Shown here: positions 35,546-43,213 of the stretch, piece after piece
How the letters are laid out: every line of letters starts with the position of its first letter
Numbering within the stretch: position 1 is the first letter of the stretch
Assembly: GCA_019694395.1 (NCBI GenBank)
Contig: JAIBCC010000015.1
Span: 89,965 to 153,964, forward strand
Direction of reading: 5' to 3'
From: Pyrinomonadaceae bacterium
Lineage (GTDB): Bacteria > Acidobacteriota > Blastocatellia > Pyrinomonadales > Pyrinomonadaceae
DNA length: 64,000 nucleotides
Position numbers and translations under genes: made by a program
Notes under the pieces: generated by a model
The model's input: only the letters and a program-made list of their open reading frames with translations
What the model was told of the DNA's origin: nothing
Databases searched by the model: none

Positions 35546-36250
35546 GTGAGTGAAAAAAACAATAAAGCTGTGCTGAATTATTTGTTTTTACCGTTGATCT
35601 TTTTGACGGTTTCCTTACTTGGTGGTTTACGCTTAAGTATTGAGAACAATGCTTTTCTTTTTCTCAAACCCGCTTTGGTTTGTTTGATCTTTGCCACAAT
35701 TTTATTGATTTTGTTCTTTCGCGGAGGTTTGATTCAGCTTTCTGGTTGGTTTTCCGAAGATTTTCCGGTTCTCAAAAATATTGCCAACGGAACTGTTTTG
35801 CTAACTCTTTTCGCTGCTTCCATTCAGGTTTTCAATGCGCTTTTGCCGGAAAAAGGTTTACCGTTCTGGATAATCGGATTCTTCTTTTTTTGGACACTTT
35901 GGAACAATCTTTTTATTGATTTTCATCCGCGAAGACTTTTGCAGAGTTTAGGCAGTCTGTTCGGATTAGCTTTTGTAGTGAAATATTTGGTTTTGGCAAA
36001 TTTGGTTACAACCGGCGAATCAACCTGGACGCAAAAGATTTTGGAAGGATTGATGAAAGAAGCCTCGTTCGGATTGCTGGAATTACCCAAATTTTCAACG
36101 GGAACAGGTTATATTCAATTTTTCACGCTTGTTTTTTATGTAATCGGATTGTTTTTGTTATCACCGACTTCAATCTCAACACCGCCTTCAAAAAGCGAAT
36201 CATTGCAGCTTTCTTCCGAAACAACTTCAAATAAACTCGAGGCAGCCTGA
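35546..36250 (+). CDS. polytopic membrane protein, unknown
   Basis: A 234-residue inner-membrane protein with about six hydrophobic spans (YLFLPLIFLTVSLLGGL, PALVCLIFATILLILFF, and others). No family is recognised. The start is uncertain: GTG 35546 (SEKNNKAV) or TTG 35531; neither has a good ribosome-binding site. The last 115 bases overlap the convergent S4-domain gene, which is unusually long for a convergent overlap. The tail past the last span (TPPSKSESLQ...) lies in that overlap. Confidence 0.6.
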   Translation: MSEKNNKAVLNYLFLPLIFLTVSLLGGLRLSIENNAFLFLKPALVCLIFATILLILFFRGGLIQLSGWFSEDFPVLKNIANGTVLLTLFAASIQVFNALLPEKGLPFWIIGFFFFWTLWNNLFIDFHPRRLLQSLGSLFGLAFVVKYLVLANLVTTGESTWTQKILEGLMKEASFGLLELPKFSTGTGYIQFFTLVFYVIGLFLLSPTSISTPPSKSESLQLSSETTSNKLEAA

Positions 36251-36462
36251 CGGGAAACCTGTTTGGATTGAGGAATTTGCAAGACTCTAACCGTCAAAAG
36301 TTTGTTTGACCTTTTAATTTCGATTTCATCATTTACTTTTACTTCCCGCGAAGATTTTGCCGCAACACTATTTACTTTTACCAATCCGGCTTCACAAAAT
36401 TGCTGTGCTAATGAACGGCGTAAGATAATTCGGCTTGATTTTAAGAAAAGGTCTAAACGCAT
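36136..36462 (-). CDS. S4-domain RNA-binding protein, HslR-like
   Basis: A 108-residue cytosolic protein. The N-terminal S4 domain is clear: MRLDLFLKSSRIILRRSLAQQFCEAGLVKVNSVAAKSSREVKVNDEIEI, the pattern of Hsp15/RqcP-type proteins that bind rRNA or stalled 50S subunits. The C-terminal 35 residues, in the overlap with the convergent membrane protein gene, are not conserved-looking. Confidence 0.8.
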   Translation of the reverse strand: MRLDLFLKSSRIILRRSLAQQFCEAGLVKVNSVAAKSSREVKVNDEIEIKRSNKLLTVRVLQIPQSKQVSRQAASSLFEVVSEESCNDSLFEGGVEIEVGDNKNNPIT

Positions 36463-36486
36463 ATTTAGTTAAAAGTGTTCGGTGAA

Positions 36487-36592
36487 CAGTGGTCAGTTTG
36501 CAGTTTGGTTAAGTTTCGAAACAAAAAAAGTTTCTACAATTCGATTAAACGAACAAAACTTCTTTTCACTGACCACCGACTACTGACCACTC
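36487..36592. repeat. cagtggtcagt-type inverted repeat
   Basis: The left arm cagtggtcagt (36487-36497) is matched in reverse by two copies of actgaccac-like sequence at 36568-36592. It fills the space between the S4 gene and the membrane protein gene, and is a further family of short dispersed palindromic repeats. Confidence 0.65.
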
Positions 36593-36599
36593 TCTCAAA

Positions 36600-37694
36600 T
36601 TATTGGCTTTCGTGAATTCTCTTTGTATTCCCCATCAATTCGTGATGACGAAAAACTTCGCCGAGCGACAATCCGCGTTTGAGAGTTATCAAAACGCCGA
36701 CTCCCACCCAAAATATCATCCTTCCTTTGCGAATGATAGCTAAAGTTACGCCTAACCCCGCACCTAAAGCGAGAGTTTCAGTTATAAATTGCGCTCCGGC
36801 TTCATCTACTCCAACGACAAAAGGAATAAGTTTAAAGATAACCGTAATTACCCTGCTAACCGATTCAAGCAAAAATGAAAGATAAATTGTCGGCGTATTG
36901 ATATGAATTCTACTTAAAATAAAATAAACTTCCGCCACTCCAAACAGATGGTATCCGCACTCCAAAAGCAAAATCGGAATAAATCGTCCCGGATATTTTT
37001 GATAAAAATCAAGGATCAAATCTTCAAATTCACGAACACTTTCCCGCCTGTGCTCTAAAAAATTATGAAGAATTCCCTTTCGATAAAGTATTTCGCAAAG
37101 TCCGCTGCCCCAATGCCATTGGCGGTAAACCATTAAAAATCCGACGATTGTCAAAACAACTGTCAGTCCGATCAAAAATTCGATTCCCCAAGCCCAAATC
37201 GCCGGAATATCAAAACCGATCAAAAACAGAACAGCACCGGAAACTAAAAACATTCCGGTAGCCAGACAATAAAAAAGATTTTCAGTTGCAACCGAACTAA
37301 ATCCGACAACAAAGGGAATTTGTTTGCGAACCGCTAAAACTTTGGCAGTTCCGCTTGCTAACACCCCTAGTGGAATCATACTGCTGACGGCTTCCCCGAT
37401 AATTACGGCAGGGATCGAATCTTTCAAATGCAATGAATGCGGTTTATAAACCGATAAATTCCAGGCAGCCGCGCGTAGAACAATCCGAAAGAAGTATAGC
37501 GAAAGGATAACTGCAAAACCTGTAAGTCCGAAACCTATGATACTTTCAAATATTTCTCTGATCCCGACCGAATAAATCAGATAAATGAATAAACCCAACC
37601 CAACTACTGAAAAAATTGCCGCAATTGTTCTGACTCTTGAGTTTTTTGTCTGAGATTTATTACTTTCGGGTTCGATACTCATTTGTTTTTGCAT
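36600..37694 (-). CDS. LPG-synthase-TM / YbhN-like membrane protein
   Basis: A 364-residue inner-membrane protein with about eight spans. It resembles the UPF0104/lysylphosphatidylglycerol-synthase transmembrane family (AVIIGEAVSSMIPLGVLASGTAKVLAV, then FVVGVDEAGAQFITETLALGAGLG near the C-terminus). The soluble aminoacyl-transferase half of MprF is absent, so flippase-like or lipid-related transport is inferred. It is divergent from the acyl-CoA dehydrogenase gene. Confidence 0.75.
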   Translation of the reverse strand: MQKQMSIEPESNKSQTKNSRVRTIAAIFSVVGLGLFIYLIYSVGIREIFESIIGFGLTGFAVILSLYFFRIVLRAAAWNLSVYKPHSLHLKDSIPAVIIGEAVSSMIPLGVLASGTAKVLAVRKQIPFVVGFSSVATENLFYCLATGMFLVSGAVLFLIGFDIPAIWAWGIEFLIGLTVVLTIVGFLMVYRQWHWGSGLCEILYRKGILHNFLEHRRESVREFEDLILDFYQKYPGRFIPILLLECGYHLFGVAEVYFILSRIHINTPTIYLSFLLESVSRVITVIFKLIPFVVGVDEAGAQFITETLALGAGLGVTLAIIRKGRMIFWVGVGVLITLKRGLSLGEVFRHHELMGNTKRIHESQ

Positions 37695-37757
37695 ACAGCC
37701 TTGATTATGATGGTATTACATTTACTTTTTTATAACAAAATCAAAGGATAATTTAAT

Positions 37758-38939
37758 ATGAGTGCAACAGCTTTAGGACAAGAACATATCAGACCAGCTT
37801 TAACCCAATTATCAGAAGAAGAAGAGTTGTTTCGTCAATCAGTGCGCGAATTTGCCGAAGGCGAAGTTCGTCCATTGGTTGAAAAAATGGAACACGCGGC
37901 AAAATTAGATTCAAACCTGATCAAACAATGTTTCGAATTAGGATTGATGGCAATCGAATCGCCCGAAGAATACGGCGGCGCGGGCTCGACCATTTTTAAC
38001 GCGATTCTGGCAATCGAAGAAATTGCCCGTGTTGATGCCAGTCTTTCGGTTTTTGTTGACGTTCACAACACGCTCGTCACCAATGCTTTTTTGAAATGGG
38101 GCAGCGATGAACTGAAGAAAAAATATCTCCCGCAAATGGCAACGGGCAGAGTCGGCGCATATGCTTTGAGCGAAGCCGGAAGCGGTTCGGATGCTTTCGC
38201 TTTGAAAACCCGAGCCACCGACAAGGGCGATTATTGGGAGTTGAACGGACAAAAACTTTGGATCACCAATGGCAACGAAGCCGAAATTTTCATTGTTTTT
38301 GCCAACATCAACCCCGAAGCCGGATACAAAGGAATTACCGCTTTTATTGTCGAAAAAGGTTTTGAAGGATTCTCGATTGGCAAAAAAGAGGACAAGCTCG
38401 GTATCCGCGCCAGCTCAACTACCGAATTAATTTTCGATGGCTGCAAAGTTCCAAAAGAAAATGTTTTAGGCGAAGTCGGCAAAGGCTACAAGGTTTCGAT
38501 TGAAACCCTGAACGAAGGTCGGATTGGAATTGCGGCTCAAATGCTTGGCATCGCACAAGGCGCGTATGAATGCGCGTTGAACTACACCAACGAACGCGAA
38601 CAATTCGGACAAAAACTTAATAATTTTCAAGTCGTTCAATTTCAATTAGCAGAAATGGCAGTTGAGATCGAAGCCGCCCGTTTGATGACCTATAATGCTG
38701 CACGATTAAAAGATGCCGGAAAATCTTTCTTAAAAGAAGCCGCCATCGCCAAACTTTACACTTCGCGCGTGGCAGAAAAAGTTTCTTCCAAAGCGATTGA
38801 ATTATACGGTGGTTACGGTTACGTCAAAGATTATCCGGTTGAAAAATATTGGCGCGATTCAAAAATCGGCGCAATTTATGAAGGAACAAGCAATATGCAG
38901 CTTCAAACGATTGCTAAATTGATTACCAGCGGTAAGTAG
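37758..38939 (+). CDS. acyl-CoA dehydrogenase
   Basis: A 393-residue FAD enzyme that oxidises acyl-CoA to enoyl-CoA in fatty-acid or branched-chain amino-acid breakdown. Visible signatures are YALSEAGSGSDAFALKTRA, WITNGNEAEIFIVFA, GIRASSTTELIFDGCKVP, YTNEREQFGQKL and the catalytic-base region IGAIYEGTSNMQ (Glu near 374). The length is typical of short- or short/branched-chain enzymes. A good ribosome-binding site (aaagga) precedes the ATG, and a terminator follows. Confidence 0.92.
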   Translation: MSATALGQEHIRPALTQLSEEEELFRQSVREFAEGEVRPLVEKMEHAAKLDSNLIKQCFELGLMAIESPEEYGGAGSTIFNAILAIEEIARVDASLSVFVDVHNTLVTNAFLKWGSDELKKKYLPQMATGRVGAYALSEAGSGSDAFALKTRATDKGDYWELNGQKLWITNGNEAEIFIVFANINPEAGYKGITAFIVEKGFEGFSIGKKEDKLGIRASSTTELIFDGCKVPKENVLGEVGKGYKVSIETLNEGRIGIAAQMLGIAQGAYECALNYTNEREQFGQKLNNFQVVQFQLAEMAVEIEAARLMTYNAARLKDAGKSFLKEAAIAKLYTSRVAEKVSSKAIELYGGYGYVKDYPVEKYWRDSKIGAIYEGTSNMQLQTIAKLITSGK

Positions 38940-38953
38940 AGTTTTTTTAGAAT

Positions 38954-38988
38954 AGGAACAGGAAAATTGAATACCTGTTCCTTTTTAT
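38954..38988 (+). terminator. Rho-independent terminator
   Basis: The 9-bp arms aggaacagg (38954-38962) and cctgttcct (38974-38982) are followed by tttttatttttg, 15 bases past the acyl-CoA dehydrogenase stop codon. Confidence 0.88.
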
Positions 38989-39037
38989 TTTTGATGACAG
39001 TTTTTAGTTTTAACCTCTACCAAACTAAAGCTTTGAT

Positions 39038-39715
39038 TCAATTAGGCTTAGTCAATGTTATAAGTGCTTGATCAATTGCACTTATAACATTCCGGTTAGA
39101 CTCACTTTCTTCTGCATTTTTTAGCACTTCAATTGCCCTTTTTTTTCCAATTTCTTCTTGTTTGAAATTAAGACGACATAGGGTAATGGCACTTATCATT
39201 CTTATTTGCCAATCTGGATTTTTCAAGCCTTTTTCTAAAGACGGAATTGACTCCTCACCAAATTTCTCAATAATTTCAGCAGTTATGGAATCAATTTCAT
39301 GGTCGCTAAAAGCTTTTTGGATGTTTATATATTTGACTAAAACATCAAGAGCTTCAACTGCATTTAGTTCTTGAAATAATCTTAAATAACCATTCGGAAT
39401 TTTAAGTTTATTATTTTTTTGATACGAATCAAAACGTTTTATTAAATTAGATACTACTTCATTTCGAGAAGCCTGACTTGTTTTGGCAATTTTAATAAGT
39501 TCGAGAACAGAATCACCTTCCGAAGGACTGTCAAATTGAGAAATCAATAGATCTATTTCTTTACTGGTGTTTTGATCAATTTTTTCATTATTATTTACAT
39601 TCAATACAAAATTTATACTGCAACCGTTAAAAACGAAAAGTAATGAAATTATAATCAAACAGGGATAAATTGGAATTTCTAAATTCCTTTTACTTTGGTG
39701 AGATTTCTTAGACAT
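39038..39715 (-). CDS. lipoprotein with HEAT-like repeats
   Basis: A 225-residue protein with an N-terminal signal ending in a lipobox-like FVFNGCS (Cys near residue 32). The body is helical, with HEAT-like units (LVKYINIQKAFSD, IPSLEKGLKNPDWQIRMISAITLCRL, VLKNAEESESNRNVISAIDQAL). Likely a membrane-attached protein-interaction module; function unknown. It is divergent from the hydrogenase island, separated by about 210 bases in which only a weak tataat at 39894-39899 resembles a promoter element. Confidence 0.65.
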   Translation of the reverse strand: MSKKSHQSKRNLEIPIYPCLIIISLLFVFNGCSINFVLNVNNNEKIDQNTSKEIDLLISQFDSPSEGDSVLELIKIAKTSQASRNEVVSNLIKRFDSYQKNNKLKIPNGYLRLFQELNAVEALDVLVKYINIQKAFSDHEIDSITAEIIEKFGEESIPSLEKGLKNPDWQIRMISAITLCRLNFKQEEIGKKRAIEVLKNAEESESNRNVISAIDQALITLTKPN

Positions 39716-39925
39716 ATTAGACTCCCTCGTGCTTTTAGAGTTTCAAATCGGTTTTAATTTTAATGATTATAGGATTGATTAACGAATTAATTCAATTATC
39801 TTTCGTTTTTAGTTATTTAAAGTATTATTCTTAGTCTTATCCTTTTTCTAACTTAGCTTTTCTATTACTTTAAAGGCGCACTACACTTTTTTTTATAATC
39901 TAAGCTAAAATCTCTCTTACCAATA

Positions 39926-41686
39926 ATGAAACCACCCCAAATTATCGAAAAACATTTTGATCCGATTACGCGAATTATCGGCAGTCTCGGCATTTATACA
40001 AAAATTGATTTTGCTAACCGCGAAGTTGTCGAATGTCATTCAACCTCTTCGATTTTCCGGGGTTACAGCGTTTTTTTACGCGGGAAATCTCCGAAAGACG
40101 CACATTTTATCACTTCCCGCATTTGCGGGATTTGCGGAGACAATCACGCGACTTGTGCCGTTTACGCTCAAAATATGGCTTTCGGAATTGTCCCGCCGCC
40201 GATGGCTGAATGGATTATTAATCTGGGCGAAGCGGCTGAATTTATGTTTGACCATAATCTTTATCAAGATAATCTGGTTGGCGTAGATTACTGCGAAAAA
40301 ATGGTCAAAGAAACCAATCCGGGCGTTTGGGAAAAAGCCCAAAAGACCGAAGCACGCGGAGCAAAAATTCACGGATTCAAAACTATTGCCGAAATAATGA
40401 CGGCTCTAAACCCTTTTGAAGGGGAAATTTACAGAGAAGCGTTACAAATCAGCCGTTTGACCCGTGAAATGTTTTGTCTGATGGAAGGTCGTCATGTTCA
40501 CCCTTCCACGCTCTATCCCGGCGGAGTCGGCACAGTTCCTTCAATTACGCTTTTTACCGATTACCAAAACCGTTTGATGAAATACATTGATTTCGTCAAG
40601 AAAATGATTCCCCTGCACGATGATTTGTTCGATTTCTTTTATGAAGCCTTGCCGGGTTACGAAAAGGTTGGAGACAGACGAATTCAACTTGGATGCTGGG
40701 GCGTTTTTAATCAACCTGAATTTTGCGATTATAGATACGAAACAATGTCCGATTGGGGCAAAAAAATGTTTATTTCTCCGGCGGTAATTGTTGATGGCAA
40801 ATTGGTTACAGATGATTTAGTTGACATTAATTTGGGGATGAGAATTTTGTCGGGAAGCTCGTTTTATGGAGATTGGACAAACGGCGAAAAGTTCGTGGAA
40901 AAAGACGCACTTGGCAACGAAATTGACATTCGCCATCCTTGGAATCAAACGACTTTGCCCAAACCGCAAAAACGTGATTTTTCCGATAAATACAGTTGGG
41001 TTTATGCTCCGCGTTGGCTCGATAAAAATTCGGGCGAAATGCTCGCACTTGATTCGGGCGGCGGCGGATTGGCGAGATTATGGTCAACCGCTTTAGCCGG
41101 AAAGTTAAAACTGCAATACATTGAATCTACAGGGAATAGCGTAAAGATTTTACTGCCGAAAACTCTAAATTTTGAAGAAATGGAATTTGAATGGAAAATC
41201 CCGAATTGGAACAACGCACTCGAACGCAATCGTGCCAGAACATATTTTCAAGCCTTTGTCGCCGCACTTTCTTTACATTTTATCGAACAAGCGATGGAGG
41301 AACTTTTTGCCGGAAATACTCAAACTTGGACACCCTTTGAAGTTCCCGACGAAGCGATTTCCTGCGGATTTCACGAAGCGGTTCGCGGAATGTTGTCGCA
41401 TCACGTTGTTATCAAAGACGGAAAAATCGCCAACTATCAAACCTATCCGCCAACGCCTTGGAACGCCAGTCCAAAGGATGAAAACGGCGTTTCAGGAGCA
41501 TTTGAAGATGCTGTTAAAGGCACACCGATCTTTGAAGAAAACGACGAAAAAAACTTCAAAGGCATTGATATTATGAGAGTTATCCGCAGTTTCGATCCGT
41601 GTATGCCGTGCGGCGTGCATTTCTACACGGGCAAAGGAAAAATACTCGAAACACACCATTCGATGATGTTCGGTCATGAAAAATAA
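39926..41686 (+). CDS. hhyL: [NiFe]-hydrogenase large subunit, group 1h
   Basis: A 586-residue large subunit that carries the Ni-Fe(CN)2CO site and splits H2. The L1 motif SRICGICGDNHATC (Cys67, Cys70) and the L2 motif FDPCMPCGVH (Cys559, Cys562, His565) supply the four nickel-ligating cysteines. The 21 residues after His565 should be removed by a maturation protease. The L1 wording RICGICGDNHATC is characteristic of group 1h (actinobacterial-type, oxygen-insensitive, high-affinity) enzymes. The gene overlaps the next one by 11 bases. Its small-subunit partner lies at 46203, with three genes in between, which is unusual. Confidence 0.93.
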   Translation: MKPPQIIEKHFDPITRIIGSLGIYTKIDFANREVVECHSTSSIFRGYSVFLRGKSPKDAHFITSRICGICGDNHATCAVYAQNMAFGIVPPPMAEWIINLGEAAEFMFDHNLYQDNLVGVDYCEKMVKETNPGVWEKAQKTEARGAKIHGFKTIAEIMTALNPFEGEIYREALQISRLTREMFCLMEGRHVHPSTLYPGGVGTVPSITLFTDYQNRLMKYIDFVKKMIPLHDDLFDFFYEALPGYEKVGDRRIQLGCWGVFNQPEFCDYRYETMSDWGKKMFISPAVIVDGKLVTDDLVDINLGMRILSGSSFYGDWTNGEKFVEKDALGNEIDIRHPWNQTTLPKPQKRDFSDKYSWVYAPRWLDKNSGEMLALDSGGGGLARLWSTALAGKLKLQYIESTGNSVKILLPKTLNFEEMEFEWKIPNWNNALERNRARTYFQAFVAALSLHFIEQAMEELFAGNTQTWTPFEVPDEAISCGFHEAVRGMLSHHVVIKDGKIANYQTYPPTPWNASPKDENGVSGAFEDAVKGTPIFEENDEKNFKGIDIMRVIRSFDPCMPCGVHFYTGKGKILETHHSMMFGHEK

Positions 41687-42758
41687 GGTTGAAAAAATTG
41701 CTGATGCGATACTTTACGAGGGATATTTGCTCTATCCTTATCGCAAATCTGCTTTAAAAAATCAGCATCGTTTTAACTTTGGGTTGATTGATCCGAATGA
41801 TTATTTTCAAACCCAAGTTTTAGTTTTGGGTGATGCAAAAAACCTTTCCGCAACCGTCCGATTTTTACAGATTCAAAATCGGCAAGTTGTTGATGGACAA
41901 GGAAATAAGGTAGAAAAGCTAGAAGTTGACGGACAGTTTTTTGAAACTTGGGACGAGGTTATTGAACGAAAAATCGAAACATCAGAAACGACTGATTTTA
42001 TTTTTGAAAGCGAAGTTTTTGCCGAAATTTTAGCCGACGGAAAAGCAAAATTTGTTCGCCAAATCAACCAGATTACGGGACGAATTGAAATCGAAAAAGA
42101 ACGAATCAGAGAAAACTTGCAAAGATTTACGGTCAAAATTTTTAACTTGAGCGAAACGGAAAAGTTTATTTCCGGTCACGCAATTTTGTCGGTTGAAAAT
42201 GCTCAATTCGTTTCACTTTTGGAGTATGCTGACGAGTTTGAAAATGAAGTGAAAGCATTGCAGCAAAAGAATTTATTCCCTGTTTTGATTGAAAAAAATA
42301 TAATGCTCGCTTCGCCGATAATTTTGTATGATTATCCGCAAGTTGCGCCAGAAAGTGTTGGAGATTTTTATGACGCGACCGAGATTGACGAGCTTTTGAC
42401 GCTGAGAATTTTGACGATGACGGACGCGGAAAAATCTGAAGCCTCCGCATTAGATTCACGCGCCGAAAGGATTTTGCAGCAAGCCGAAAAAACCAAATTG
42501 ATGAATTTACACGGAATTTGGCGCGGTAATTTCCCAAAAATCGGTCAACAGGTTCGTTTGAAACCTAAAAAATCTGCCGATGCGTTTGATATTTTCCTCG
42601 AAAATCAGATTGCCGTTATCGAATCTATCGAAGAAGATTTTGAAGGGAGAAAACATTTTGCGGTTGTTTTAGAAGCAGACGAAGGACGCGATTTCGGGTT
42701 TGATAAATTTATCGGACATCGTTTCTTTTTTTACGAAAACGAATTTGAAATTCTGTGA
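41676..42758 (+). CDS. conserved group 1h hydrogenase-linked protein
   Basis: A 360-residue cytosolic protein that begins KIADAILYEGYLLYPYRKSALKNQHRFNFGL. Proteins with this opening accompany high-affinity hydrogenase clusters in actinobacteria, as I recall, but have no established function. No cofactor motif and no membrane span are visible; the C-terminal part (IWRGNFPKIGQQVRLKPK) is beta-rich. It overlaps hhyL at the front and the protease gene at the back (GTGA), so it is firmly in the operon. Confidence 0.7.
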   Translation: MKNKVEKIADAILYEGYLLYPYRKSALKNQHRFNFGLIDPNDYFQTQVLVLGDAKNLSATVRFLQIQNRQVVDGQGNKVEKLEVDGQFFETWDEVIERKIETSETTDFIFESEVFAEILADGKAKFVRQINQITGRIEIEKERIRENLQRFTVKIFNLSETEKFISGHAILSVENAQFVSLLEYADEFENEVKALQQKNLFPVLIEKNIMLASPIILYDYPQVAPESVGDFYDATEIDELLTLRILTMTDAEKSEASALDSRAERILQQAEKTKLMNLHGIWRGNFPKIGQQVRLKPKKSADAFDIFLENQIAVIESIEEDFEGRKHFAVVLEADEGRDFGFDKFIGHRFFFYENEFEIL

Positions 42759-43213
42759 AAAAAATCTTAATTGCAGGCATCGGGAATATCTTTTTTGGCG
42801 ATGACGCATTTGGCTGCGAAGTTGTTAAACTATTGAAAAATCACCAATTGCCGGAAAATATAAAGATTATTGATTTCGGAATCAAAACGCGGGATTTAGC
42901 GTTTGAGCTTTGCGAAAATTATGATTTAGTGGTTTTAATAGATGCCATAAACATTGTCAAAACAAATGATTTGATAACTTTTATAGAAATTGAGCCGGAG
43001 AGTTTTACAAAAGGATTTCAGATCAATTCTCACGAATTAAAATTGGAAGAAACTTTGATTTTTGCCCAAAACTTAGGGGCAAAATTTCAGAAAATAATTT
43101 TGTGCGGCTACAAAGCAGAGAGTTTTGAGTTTAATGCTGAGCAGAGTCCGACTTTTAACCAAGCAGTCAACGAAGCAGTCAATAAAATTGAAAAACTGAT
43201 AGAAAAAATATGA
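42755..43213 (+). CDS. hydrogenase maturation endopeptidase (for group 1h)
   Basis: A 152-residue protease of the HybD/HyaD family that trims the large subunit after nickel insertion. Nickel-sensing positions are visible: acidic residue in GIGNIFFGDDAFG (near 17), Asp in VVLIDAI (near 62) and His in INSHELKL (near 94). The GTG start overlaps the previous stop (GTGA), and its own stop overlaps the next start (ATGA). Position in the operon suggests HhyL as its substrate. Confidence 0.88.
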   Translation: MKKILIAGIGNIFFGDDAFGCEVVKLLKNHQLPENIKIIDFGIKTRDLAFELCENYDLVVLIDAINIVKTNDLITFIEIEPESFTKGFQINSHELKLEETLIFAQNLGAKFQKIILCGYKAESFEFNAEQSPTFNQAVNEAVNKIEKLIEKI

